From the NCBI RefSeq assembly GCF_010671565.1, contig NZ_JAABOQ010000002.1:62001-126000 (forward strand): a stretch of DNA of 64,000 bases. Direction: 5' to 3'. The notes beneath the pieces were generated by a model. It did not search any database, had not been told where the DNA came from, and was given only the letters and a program-made list of their open reading frames with translations. The position numbers were made by a program, and so were the translations under genes. This DNA is from Spongiivirga citrea (GTDB taxonomy: Bacteria > Bacteroidota > Bacteroidia > Flavobacteriales > Flavobacteriaceae). Positions 45,846 to 54,361 of this stretch are shown here, piece by piece. Each line of letters opens with the position of its first letter. The first letter of the stretch is position 1.

Positions 45846-47567
45846 ATGAATACTAAAAAAATTATTACAGTTCTTTTGCTTGTAGGTGCTTTAAGCTCGT
45901 TATCTGCGCAATTCGTTATTAAAAGTGATGCGCAGGTAAAACAGATTAGAGAACTACCACAAGAGACCACCTTTGTTCATTACAATGCGACGACCTTGTT
46001 TGCAGGAGAGTATCTGTATTATCAGATAGATTGTTTTAACAATGAAACTAGAAAACTCAGTGATTTTAGCAAGATTGCCTATGTAGCTTTAATCAATGAG
46101 AATAAGGAAGAGGTTTTTAGACATAAAATTCGATTAAAGGATGGTGTTGGATATGGCGATTTTTTCATTCCAGTGACGGTACCTTCAGGTAGTTATAAAG
46201 TTGTGGGCTACACCCGCTGGACGCTAAATACTCCAAATACCTTTTTTCAAGGTGACCTCGGCATTATTAATCCATATTTAGGAGATCAAAAAGTTATACT
46301 TAAAAATGAGAATTTGAATGTTAAAACAGATGATGTTTCTGAAGCTATGAACCGCAGTTCTTCAGATTTAAAGTTGTCACTATCCAATAACAAATCATAT
46401 GCTAAACGGACACAAGTTTCATTCTATTTAACTAGTACAAATAATAAGGTTAAAAATGGACAGTATGCTATTTCTGTTCGTAAGCTAGATGCCATCCCTG
46501 TTCTTAAGGCAAATAATACAGCTACCGTTTTAAATGAATCTTCACTACAACCACGTATAGGGCAAGAATGGATACTACCTGAATTGAGAGGCGAATTAAT
46601 TACAGGTGTTATTAGTGCTAAGAATACAAACGCTTCTTTAGAAAATAACAGTGTATCCCTATCTATTCCAGGAGAACAATATCAACTTGAAATAGCAAGT
46701 ACTGATAGTAATGGTCGATTCTTTTTTAATATGGAACAGGAGTATGATGGCAACGAGGCCATTGTTCAACTATTAGATACTACAGATGATTATAGCATTC
46801 GTTTAGAAGAAGTTGGTCGACCTAATTATGATATTGTACAGTTTAAGAAGTTTACGATCGACCGATCATTAAAAAATGCGATTGAACAGCGGAGCGTTTA
46901 CAACCAAATCGAAAATGGGTATTTCGAGAAAAAGCCAGATTCGGTTATAGTTGGCCCTCCTGTAGCACCTTTTTATGAAGGTAATGTAGAACGATATGAT
47001 CTAGATGCCTATAGTCGTTTTAAAACCATTAAGGAAACGCTTGTTGAGGTAGTTGATAACGCTTGGGTCGAACGTGATGAGGCATTTAAAGTAAGGGGCC
47101 CTATTGATGATGTTCAAACTGACCTTCCGCCATTGGTAATTGCTGATGGATTGCTAATTAAAGATCACACGAATTTGCTAGCTTATGATGCTCGCCGTAT
47201 AAAGTATATAAATTTAATAAGAGATAAGTATATCTACGGAGCCAAATTATATCAAGGCATCTTGGCATTTGAAACTGAGGAAGGCGATTATAATGGAGGC
47301 TCTTCCTTTTCAAATATTTTGACCGAGCAGTTATTTAAACCCCAACAAAGCAAAAAATATTTTAAGCAAATATATACCGCAGATAGCAATCAGCGTATTC
47401 CGGATTATAGAAGCCAGCTTTTATGGTTGCCAAATGTAAAGCTAAAAGAACAACAACAATTCGATTTTTATACTTCAGATAATACGGGTACCTATCTAAT
47501 TACGATCAGCGGATTCACTGAAGGGGGTGCACCAGTTTCGATTTCTAATACTTTTAAAGTAGAATAA
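45846..47567 (+). CDS. Secreted MG2-like protein ending the TonB/DUF4249 operon
   Basis: A 573-residue protein starting at ATG 45846; a TTG six bases earlier is less likely. The signal peptide is MNTKKIITVLLLVGALSSLSAQ. Residues about 30-120 (VHYNATTLFAGEYLYYQI ... YVALINENKEEVFRHKIRLKDGVGYGDFFIPVTVPSGSYKVVGYTRW) match the macroglobulin MG2-type fold also seen in Bacteroidota proteins linked to TonB receptors. The central part is beta-rich and a TonB-plug-like ADGLLIKDHTNLLAYDARRIKYINLIRDKYIYG segment is present. It probably forms part of the surface complex of the same operon. Confidence 0.75.
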   Translation: MNTKKIITVLLLVGALSSLSAQFVIKSDAQVKQIRELPQETTFVHYNATTLFAGEYLYYQIDCFNNETRKLSDFSKIAYVALINENKEEVFRHKIRLKDGVGYGDFFIPVTVPSGSYKVVGYTRWTLNTPNTFFQGDLGIINPYLGDQKVILKNENLNVKTDDVSEAMNRSSSDLKLSLSNNKSYAKRTQVSFYLTSTNNKVKNGQYAISVRKLDAIPVLKANNTATVLNESSLQPRIGQEWILPELRGELITGVISAKNTNASLENNSVSLSIPGEQYQLEIASTDSNGRFFFNMEQEYDGNEAIVQLLDTTDDYSIRLEEVGRPNYDIVQFKKFTIDRSLKNAIEQRSVYNQIENGYFEKKPDSVIVGPPVAPFYEGNVERYDLDAYSRFKTIKETLVEVVDNAWVERDEAFKVRGPIDDVQTDLPPLVIADGLLIKDHTNLLAYDARRIKYINLIRDKYIYGAKLYQGILAFETEEGDYNGGSSFSNILTEQLFKPQQSKKYFKQIYTADSNQRIPDYRSQLLWLPNVKLKEQQQFDFYTSDNTGTYLITISGFTEGGAPVSISNTFKVE

Positions 47568-47584
47568 CATATAAGTCCGATTAT

Positions 47585-47623
47585 TAGTCTCCCCTTGAGG
47601 GGAGATATAGAGGGGTGTTAATC
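47585..47623 (+). repeat. Dispersed palindromic repeat, copy B
   Basis: CTCCCC-TTGA-GGGGAG (47589-47604) is followed by ATATAGAGGGGTGTTA. It has the same layout as the element at 19.25 kb in the opposite orientation. It lies 20 bp after the end of the TonB/DUF4249 operon. The remaining 200 bp before the next gene show nothing recognisable. Confidence 0.55.
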
Positions 47624-47820
47624 CAAAGAAAAATTTATTATTGGAGAGTTGCACCCATCTTAACTCCTAAATAAACCAAATTTTGGACAAGGACCTCAAG
47701 TAAAGGGAACCTCATTTTGTCAAATAACATTTCTAAAAGCGGTTTAGAATTAAGATATTTTCTATTTTAGACATTCCTACCAACAATATTAGCAGTATTC
47801 ACTGATTAATAAAGTATTAC

Positions 47821-49359
47821 ATGTTACAAAAAGTATATGGCAGCGCTGTTTTTGGTGTTGATGCTACCACTATCACTGTAGAGGTTAATATCGATACAGG
47901 AATTGGTTACCATTTAGTAGGATTACCAGATAATGCGGTTCGTGAAAGTAGTTATCGCATAGCGGCAGCATTAAAAAATATTGGCTACAAACTTCCAGGA
48001 AAGAAGATTACGCTTAATATGGCGCCTGCCGACTTACGCAAGGAAGGTTCGGCTTATGACCTTACGCTTGCTATAGGTATTTTGGCTGCGTCTGGTCAAA
48101 TAAAATCCGATAATCTAGAGGAGTTTGTGATTATGGGAGAGTTGTCCCTGGATGGTTCTTTACAACCTATTAAAGGAGCACTTCCTATTGCGATAAAGGC
48201 AAGAGAAGAAGGTTTCAAAAATTTCATTTTACCAAAGCAAAATGCTAAAGAAGCTGCGGTGGTAGATAACATTACGGTCTATGGTGTAGATAATATCTCG
48301 GTAGTCATTGACTTTTTTAACGGAACAAATACTTTAGATCCAACAGTGATTGATACTCGAGAGGAGTTTTATAAAAACCTAGATTTTCCTGAATTTGACT
48401 TCGCTGATGTAAAAGGGCAAGAGAGTATTAAACGCTGCATGGAAATTGCGGCGGCTGGAGGACATAATATTATTCTCATTGGTCCGCCAGGATCGGGGAA
48501 AACCATGTTGGCAAAACGCTTGCCGAGTATTTTGCCGCCAATGACCTTACACGAGGCCTTAGAAACCACTAAAATACATAGTGTAGCGGGTAGAATTAAA
48601 GAGCATGGTGGACTCATGGCCCAACGTCCTTTTCGTTCGCCCCATCATACAATATCCGATGTGGCGCTTGTTGGAGGTGGGGCATTTCCGCAACCAGGCG
48701 AAATCTCCTTATCCCATAATGGCGTGTTATTCTTAGATGAATTACCAGAATTTAAACGCAGTGTGTTAGAAGTTATGAGGCAACCATTGGAGGATAGGGA
48801 AGTAACCATTTCACGAGCTCGATTTACGGTTACTTACCCAAGTAGCTTTATGTTAGTGGCTAGTATGAATCCAAGTCCGGGAGGGTACTTTAACGATCCC
48901 GATGCCCCGGTAATGACCTCGCCAGCAGAAATGCAGCGCTACTTAGGCAAAATATCAGGTCCTTTATTAGATCGAATCGATATACATATTGAAGTAACGC
49001 CAGTTCCTTTTGAAAAACTATCCGATGATCGAAAAGGGGAGAGCAGTGTCGATATACGTAAGCGTGTAACTAAAGCTAGAGAGCTGCAGACCGAACGTTT
49101 TAAAGAGATACCAAATGTTCATTATAACGCACAGATGAATACTAAACAAATTAGATCGTATTGCGAATTAAGTGATGCTTCAAAACAACTATTAAAGACT
49201 GCAATGGAGCGGCTGAATCTTTCGGCCAGAGCCTATGATCGTATATTGAAGGTAGCACGTACAATTGCCGATCTAGAAGGAAATGAAGATGTTTCAGGAG
49301 ATCATATCTCAGAAGCCATCCAATATAGAAGTTTAGATCGTGAAGGATGGTTAGGTTAA
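47821..49359 (+). CDS. comM: YifB/ComM family Mg chelatase-like AAA+ ATPase
   Basis: ComM is a hexameric helicase that aids branch migration during natural transformation. The 512-residue protein has the N-terminal ChlI fold (VYGSAVFGVDATTITVEVNIDTGIGYHLVGLPDNAVRES), the AAA+ core with Walker A GPPGSGKT from residue 221, the family motif RPFRSPHHTISDVALVGGG, and Walker B VLFLDELPEF. The conserved C-terminal ARAYDRILKVARTIADLEG also follows. It is free-standing. The link with transformation is known for Proteobacterial ComM; in this lineage it is inferred. Confidence 0.93.
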   Translation: MLQKVYGSAVFGVDATTITVEVNIDTGIGYHLVGLPDNAVRESSYRIAAALKNIGYKLPGKKITLNMAPADLRKEGSAYDLTLAIGILAASGQIKSDNLEEFVIMGELSLDGSLQPIKGALPIAIKAREEGFKNFILPKQNAKEAAVVDNITVYGVDNISVVIDFFNGTNTLDPTVIDTREEFYKNLDFPEFDFADVKGQESIKRCMEIAAAGGHNIILIGPPGSGKTMLAKRLPSILPPMTLHEALETTKIHSVAGRIKEHGGLMAQRPFRSPHHTISDVALVGGGAFPQPGEISLSHNGVLFLDELPEFKRSVLEVMRQPLEDREVTISRARFTVTYPSSFMLVASMNPSPGGYFNDPDAPVMTSPAEMQRYLGKISGPLLDRIDIHIEVTPVPFEKLSDDRKGESSVDIRKRVTKARELQTERFKEIPNVHYNAQMNTKQIRSYCELSDASKQLLKTAMERLNLSARAYDRILKVARTIADLEGNEDVSGDHISEAIQYRSLDREGWLG

Positions 49360-49507
49360 TTCCTAATAAGAGTAGCTTGTGCAAAGACTATAAACTTCAT
49401 TATTTCCCGTTATACGGCAGGGGATTTTCCCCATAATAAACCTATTCTTTTTTTTGTGGATTGTTTTTCTATACCTTCACTAACCTATTAACCAATCCAA
49501 TATTAAA

Positions 49508-50152
49508 ATGAAAAAAGCAATTACAAGGATTCCTACGATCATGCTTATGATGGGAATCTTATTTTTTATGAATTCTTGTGATCCAGAAGATGTAAAAATC
49601 GACAAACCAGACGGTACACTAACACCAACAGAGGCGACAACCTTAAGTAAAAATTTTGTAAAAGATCTTGAAACCTATGATGAAATTGCTAAACGTTATT
49701 TTTTATTACTAGAAGAATTACAAGGCTTAGATGTAAAACAACAGGCAGCTTTAAGAGGTCCAGTTGGTGAAATGATGCAGAAAATGGTAAAACAACAACA
49801 AGAAGAACCATTAGTAAAGCCAACTTTTCAATTATCTGCTTCTATTGCATATTCTGTTAATGAATTGGATACTTATATGAAGTATGCCAAACAACAAGCG
49901 GATAGTCTTAAATATGATCTTACTGGGTTCAGAATTTATTTTGGGGTATTCCCAAAGGATAAAAAATATGACCGAAAAAGTAATGAGTTAACAGTATTTA
50001 TTTCTCCTACAGGGGTCAAAAGAAAAACACAAGAAGGGAATATGTTTTCAACTTTATTATTTCAAGAAACTAATGGTGATATTCCAGGAATTGACTTGAA
50101 AGAATTTGGTGAAGACTGGGATCCTCCAACCGCTACTTATCCAATACAATAA
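49508..50152 (+). CDS. Predicted lipoprotein of unknown function
   Basis: A 214-residue protein with a lipoprotein signal peptide; the lipobox is MNSC (Cys24), followed by DPEDVKIDKPDG. The N-terminal half of the mature part is helical (AKRYFLLLEELQGLDVKQQAALRGPVGEMMQKMVKQQQEEP). The C-terminal half (YMKYAKQQADSLKYDLTGFRIYFGVFPKDKKYDRKSNELTVFISPTG) looks alpha/beta. I do not recognise a family. The gene starts a four-gene run ending in a histidine kinase and response regulator, so it may belong to that sensory module. Confidence 0.75.
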   Translation: MKKAITRIPTIMLMMGILFFMNSCDPEDVKIDKPDGTLTPTEATTLSKNFVKDLETYDEIAKRYFLLLEELQGLDVKQQAALRGPVGEMMQKMVKQQQEEPLVKPTFQLSASIAYSVNELDTYMKYAKQQADSLKYDLTGFRIYFGVFPKDKKYDRKSNELTVFISPTGVKRKTQEGNMFSTLLFQETNGDIPGIDLKEFGEDWDPPTATYPIQ

Positions 50153-50159
50153 ATGCACA

Positions 50160-50813
50160 TTGGAAATAATTACTGAATTTTTAAGGATAAAGTATTTAGC
50201 TCTTTTAGTTGCTATTGTTGCCACTATTAGATATAGTAGTTTCTCGCATGGCAGAGCTAAATACTTTCTCTTTTCCTTATGGCTAATTGCAATAACCGAG
50301 TTTTCTTATGAGTTCGTTTTCTATCTTTTTGATCATAAAGTAAAAACAAGATTTGTTGGCAATACTTATGTGATACTGCAATTTTCCTTTTATATATTGT
50401 GGTATAGAAGCCTGTTGATTAACGAAAGACGGAAAAGGTTTTTCTTTTTTTCTTTTTTATTATTTCTAATCTTCGGAGTAGTTAATAGCATTTTATTTCA
50501 GAATTTTTATGAAGACACGCAAACTTATACGTATTCACTTGGTGTTCTATTGGTCGCTCTAGTTATTTTTAGTTTTTTGATAGAATTTCTTCGATCCGAA
50601 CGAATAATAAAGTTTGACAGATCAATATTTTTTTGGTTTAGTTTGGGTATTTTGCTCTTTCATATTCCTTTTTTACCATTTAGATATGTTAAAGAGTTAC
50701 TTGGTTTCAAGACAAATGATATATACCGTTTTGCGGTTAACTCTTTGAATATAATTATGCATGCCTGTTTCCTAATCGGAATTTTATGGAGTCAGAAGAA
50801 GTACAACTCTTAG
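50160..50813 (+). CDS. Polytopic membrane protein upstream of histidine kinase, possible sensor subunit
   Basis: TTG at 50160 is chosen as start because it follows the lipoprotein stop by 7 bp; an ATG at 50106 in the same frame would give 235 residues but a 47-bp overlap. The protein has about six to seven hydrophobic helices, short loops and no soluble domain (FLRIKYLALLVAIVAT, YFLFSLWLIAITEF, FFFFSFLLFLIFGVV and others). The kinase gene begins inside its 3' end (28-bp overlap), so coupling is likely. The kinase lacks its own sensory domain, so this protein may supply it; that is inference. Confidence 0.65.
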   Translation: MEIITEFLRIKYLALLVAIVATIRYSSFSHGRAKYFLFSLWLIAITEFSYEFVFYLFDHKVKTRFVGNTYVILQFSFYILWYRSLLINERRKRFFFFSFLLFLIFGVVNSILFQNFYEDTQTYTYSLGVLLVALVIFSFLIEFLRSERIIKFDRSIFFWFSLGILLFHIPFLPFRYVKELLGFKTNDIYRFAVNSLNIIMHACFLIGILWSQKKYNS

Positions 50814-51583
50814 TAATAATATCATCGTCGATATTATTCGCGATCATTATTTTTATAGTGATCATCTTCTCTGTGTTCCAAAGACGCAAAAACCAACTCC
50901 TTATCGAAAAGGCCGAACAACGCCAAAAATTTGAACTAGAACTTGCTAATTCACAGTCCGAAATTCAAGAGCAAACCTTGAAAAATATTAGCTGGGAGCT
51001 CCATGATAATGTAGGACAGCTGCTCTCAGTAGCAAAACTTCAACTTAATATGCTTACAACTAAGGTGAAAGAAACCAATAAAAAGGCCCTTGAAGAAGTC
51101 GGTGAGGTTATTGGTAAAAGCTTGCACGATATTCGTATGCTTTCCAGAACCTTAAATCATGAGGTGCTGCAAAATATCGGCTTGGTAGAGGCTATTAAAA
51201 TGGAATTGCAGCGATTTAATCGTGTAAAATTCCTAGAAGCTTCTATAGATGTAAAAGGAGAAGAACGACAGATTAATAATAAAGATGAAATCATTATCTT
51301 TAGGATATTTCAGGAGTTCTTTTCTAATGTTACTAAGCACTCGAAAGCCAGCGAGTTACAAGTGAAATTAGATTATGAAACAGAGAAATTAACCATCAGC
51401 GCCGAAGATAATGGCGTGGGCTTTAATATGAATGAAGTTAAAAGCGGACTTGGACTAATTAATATGAAATCTAGGGCTGAGCTGATCAAAGCGGACTTTT
51501 ATCTGACTTCGAAATATAATGAAGGCGTTAAACTAAAACTGGTTTATCCTTACAAAAACCAAAACCAAAATGAGCAAACATAA
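50786..51583 (+). CDS. Short sensor histidine kinase, HisKA_3/NarX type
   Basis: A 265-residue kinase. One transmembrane helix (about 8-32) is followed by a coiled coil (about 35-70). The HisKA_3 dimerisation domain has phospho-acceptor His in SWELHDNVGQLLSVAKLQLNML, and the GHKL ATPase has N-box FQEFFSNVTKHSKAS, G1 DNGVGFN and G2 GLGLINMKSRAEL. There is no periplasmic or PAS domain, so signal input must come from a partner, plausibly the preceding membrane protein. It overlaps the response regulator gene by 14 bp. Confidence 0.92.
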   Translation: MESEEVQLLVIISSSILFAIIIFIVIIFSVFQRRKNQLLIEKAEQRQKFELELANSQSEIQEQTLKNISWELHDNVGQLLSVAKLQLNMLTTKVKETNKKALEEVGEVIGKSLHDIRMLSRTLNHEVLQNIGLVEAIKMELQRFNRVKFLEASIDVKGEERQINNKDEIIIFRIFQEFFSNVTKHSKASELQVKLDYETEKLTISAEDNGVGFNMNEVKSGLGLINMKSRAELIKADFYLTSKYNEGVKLKLVYPYKNQNQNEQT

Positions 51584-52211
51584 TGTAGTAATTGTTGATG
51601 ATCATCAACTGTTTGCAGGCTCGTTAGAAGGACTGGTCAACTCGTACCCTAATTACGAAGTTGCCTACCATACTCTAAATGGTAAAGAACTTATAGACAA
51701 GCTTGAAGCTACCAATCGCACTCCTGATCTAATTCTTCTCGATATTAATATGCCGATTATGAACGGTATTGAAACAATGGAATGGCTAAAACAAAATCGC
51801 CCTGATGTCAAAGTATTAGCGCTTTCTATGGAAGATGATGAGGACACGATTATCAAAATGCTACGCCATGGGGCAAAAGGCTATTTGCTAAAAGATATCG
51901 AACCGTTGGTTTTTAAACAGGCATTAGACGATGTGATGAATAAGGGTTTTTATTACTCGGACAAAGTCTCTAACACCTTGTTAGGTTCATTAGATGGCGG
52001 AAACTCCGATCGCGTAAAGCTAAAAGAACGCGAGATTGAATTTTTAAAACTGGCTTGTACTGAAAAAACATACAAAGAAATCGCTGGCGAGATGTTCCTT
52101 AGCCCAAAAACCATCGATGGCTATCGCGAAGCCCTATTCGAAAAACTAGAGGTAAGAAGTCGAATTGGCCTCGTTTTATACTGTATTAAGAATAAGATTT
52201 ATAGAGTTTAG
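51570..52211 (+). CDS. NarL/FixJ family response regulator
   Basis: A 213-residue regulator. The receiver domain (1-120) has the acidic pair Asp10/Asp11, the phosphorylation site Asp58 in LLDINMP, and the conserved Lys in YLLKDIEP. The C-terminal LuxR-type HTH (about 150-210) contains LKEREIEFLKLACTEKTYKEIAGEMFLSPKTIDGYREALFEKL. It overlaps the kinase gene and is its cognate partner. Target genes are unknown; the upstream lipoprotein gene is one candidate. Confidence 0.94.
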   Translation: MSKHNVVIVDDHQLFAGSLEGLVNSYPNYEVAYHTLNGKELIDKLEATNRTPDLILLDINMPIMNGIETMEWLKQNRPDVKVLALSMEDDEDTIIKMLRHGAKGYLLKDIEPLVFKQALDDVMNKGFYYSDKVSNTLLGSLDGGNSDRVKLKEREIEFLKLACTEKTYKEIAGEMFLSPKTIDGYREALFEKLEVRSRIGLVLYCIKNKIYRV

Positions 52212-52344
52212 TTACTGTTACGAGTAAGTAGCTTATAGTTTTTATAGACGACTTAATCATTTGCGAATCTTTTTACACCTCTAGACAACTACTCCCGAAA
52301 GATCTGATGTTTTAAACTCTTATCAAATTTAGAGAATCATCATA

Positions 52345-52373
52345 TTTGCAAATCAACAAAATCTGTATCTTCA
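52345..52373 (+). promoter_or_regulatory. Candidate promoter of the 5-oxoproline operon
   Basis: TTTG at 52345-52348, a 17-bp spacer, and TATCTTCA at 52366-52373 (6 of 8 matches to TAnnTTTG) lie 32 bp before the transporter start. The -33 is embedded in the palindrome ATTTGCAAAT (52344-52353), a possible operator half-site. Confidence 0.35.
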
Positions 52374-52404
52374 CATACGTTAATCAGTAAATTACCCTAT
52401 TTAA

Positions 52405-53628
52405 TTGTTCAGATTCCTTAAAAACATCGGCCCAGGCCCGCTTGTAGCGGCAGCTTTTATTGGTCCTGGCACCGTAACTGTTTGTTCACTGGCTGGAGTG
52501 CGATTTGGTTATTCGCTTTTGTGGGCGTTGGTCATATCCATCGCCGCGACCATTATTTTACAAGAAATGGCGGCTAGACTTGGACTTATTTCAAAAGCAG
52601 GTCTTTCAGACGCTATACGATCGCAATTACAGCATCCTTTTTTAAAAATAGTGACACTTTTCCTTATTGTATCTGCAATTATTATTGGGAATGCAGCATA
52701 CGAAGCTGGAAACGTTACGGGTGGTGTGTTGGGCTTAGAAACTATTGTGGGCAGTGGTCAGCTACAGCTAGGCAGTCGATCCTATAATTATCTCAGTATT
52801 ATCATAGGGTTTATCGCTTTCGGACTTCTTTACATTGGTAATTATAAGTTTATTGAGCGCATATTACTTACACTTGTTATTTTGATGAGTCTATCTTTTC
52901 TCATTACTGCAATAGTGACCAAACCTGATATTTCTGCCATTTTAAAAGGAATATTTGTTCCGAATTTAAATGAAGATACCATCTTAGATGTCGCTGCCTT
53001 AATTGGTACTACAGTAGTACCATATAATCTCTTTTTACATGCATCTTTAGTCAACACCAAGTGGAAAGGAGAAATATCATTAAAAAGCGTTAGATTGGAC
53101 ACCTATGTCGCGATTATATTGGGCGGACTTGTTTCAATGATGGTTGTTATTACTGCAACTGCAATTACTTCTGGAGAAATTACTAATGGTGCCGATCTTG
53201 CTAAAAGTTTAGAGCCATTATTCGGCTCGTACGCCAAATATGTAATGGGAATAGGCCTTTTTGCAGCTGGATTGACTTCTGCTATTACTGCTCCATTAGC
53301 GGCAGCCTATGTTGCTGCAGGTTGTTTTGGGTGGAAATCTGATTTAAGATCGAATAAATTTCGTGCTGTTTGGGCCTTGGTGCTCATAGTTGGAATTTTA
53401 TTTTCTTCTTTAAGTATAAGTGCTATTGAAGTAATTTGGTTCGCTCAAATTGCAAATGGGATTTTACTACCCGTCATCGCAATTTTCTTGTTGTGGATAA
53501 TGAATAAAAAATCAGTTCTTGGTGCACATACCAATACGCTACTACAAAATATACTGGGAATAGTGATCGTACTATTCACTATTTTTCTGGGGACAAAGAG
53601 CATACTCAAGGTGATTTCCAACTTATGA
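52405..53628 (+). CDS. NRAMP-fold transporter lacking metal-site residues, probable 5-oxoproline transporter
   Basis: A 407-residue protein with about 11 membrane helices and clear NRAMP homology, starting at TTG. In metal-transporting NRAMPs the first helix has DPGN and the sixth has MPHN, giving metal ligands Asp, Asn and Met. Here these are GPGT (residues 20-23) and VPYN (205-208), so all three side-chain ligands are missing. The gene overlaps pxpA by ATGA. In Bacillus subtilis an NRAMP-like gene (ycsG) also sits next to the pxpA homologue ycsF. A role in uptake of 5-oxoproline or a related compound is inferred from this context, not shown. Confidence 0.8.
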   Translation: MFRFLKNIGPGPLVAAAFIGPGTVTVCSLAGVRFGYSLLWALVISIAATIILQEMAARLGLISKAGLSDAIRSQLQHPFLKIVTLFLIVSAIIIGNAAYEAGNVTGGVLGLETIVGSGQLQLGSRSYNYLSIIIGFIAFGLLYIGNYKFIERILLTLVILMSLSFLITAIVTKPDISAILKGIFVPNLNEDTILDVAALIGTTVVPYNLFLHASLVNTKWKGEISLKSVRLDTYVAIILGGLVSMMVVITATAITSGEITNGADLAKSLEPLFGSYAKYVMGIGLFAAGLTSAITAPLAAAYVAAGCFGWKSDLRSNKFRAVWALVLIVGILFSSLSISAIEVIWFAQIANGILLPVIAIFLLWIMNKKSVLGAHTNTLLQNILGIVIVLFTIFLGTKSILKVISNL

Positions 53629-54359
53629 AGACAGTTATAGACATTAATTGTGATCTAGAGGAAGGTTTTCCTTATGATGAAGAATTGATGAAACTGATTA
53701 GCTCATGCAATATCGCTTGTGGTGGGCATTATGGAACTAAAGATTCGATCGTAAAGACTATAAAGCTAGCTCAAAAATATGGCGTAAAGATAGGAGCTCA
53801 TCCAGCATATCCGGATAAAGCGAATTTCGGTAGAACTGTTCTTGATATAGATAATCATAGCTTGCAATCTAGTATTGAAGATCAATTGCAACTATTTAAG
53901 AACGTTGCGGACGACTTGAATGAGTCAATTCATCACATAAAACCGCATGGCGCATTGTATAATGTATGTGCAAAGAACAAAGAGATAGCAAATTCGGTTT
54001 TAAAAGCAATCGTTTCAGTATATCATACTATTCCGATATACGCGCCATATAAGTCAGTTATTGCTGATTTGGCAAAGGGCTTTGGTATTCCAGTAATTTA
54101 CGAGGCATTCGCCGATAGAAATTATAATGACGATTTAAGCTTGGTTGCAAGATCTCAAAATAATGCACTGATTCACGATCCGATAATAGCATCAAATCAC
54201 GTCTTGAATATGATAGGAGGAAAGTTGTTATCTGTTACTGGAAATGAGCATAAAATTCAGGCTGAAACTTTTTGTGTTCATGGTGATAATCCGGCAGCTT
54301 TAAAGTTGGTGGACGGTTTGGTGAAATCGCTCACAGAAAAGGGTTTTACAATCGCATAG
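53625..54359 (+). CDS. pxpA: 5-oxoprolinase subunit A (LamB/YcsF family)
   Basis: PxpA works with PxpB and PxpC to hydrolyse 5-oxoproline (pyroglutamate) to glutamate with ATP. The 244-residue protein has the family opening DINCDLEEGFPYDEELMKLISSCNIACGGHYG, IKPHGALYN in the middle, and a C-terminal FCVHGDNPAAL. Two positions differ from the common DLGE and ACGFHAGD forms: DLEE, and ACGGHYGT. It is the second gene of a four-gene operon, overlapping the transporter by 4 bp and leaving 2 bp to pxpB. Confidence 0.9.
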   Translation: MKTVIDINCDLEEGFPYDEELMKLISSCNIACGGHYGTKDSIVKTIKLAQKYGVKIGAHPAYPDKANFGRTVLDIDNHSLQSSIEDQLQLFKNVADDLNESIHHIKPHGALYNVCAKNKEIANSVLKAIVSVYHTIPIYAPYKSVIADLAKGFGIPVIYEAFADRNYNDDLSLVARSQNNALIHDPIIASNHVLNMIGGKLLSVTGNEHKIQAETFCVHGDNPAALKLVDGLVKSLTEKGFTIA

Positions 54360-54361
54360 AA

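Noticed and set aside
49420-49455. GGGGATTTTCCCC hairpin and later T run as a terminator after comM
   Set aside because: The stem is only five pairs and the T run starts about 15 bp beyond it, so it does not fit a Rho-independent terminator.
50106-50159. Upstream ATG start for the polytopic membrane protein
   Set aside because: It would overlap the lipoprotein gene by 47 bp and add a segment not resembling the rest; TTG 50160 avoids the overlap. The choice is not certain.
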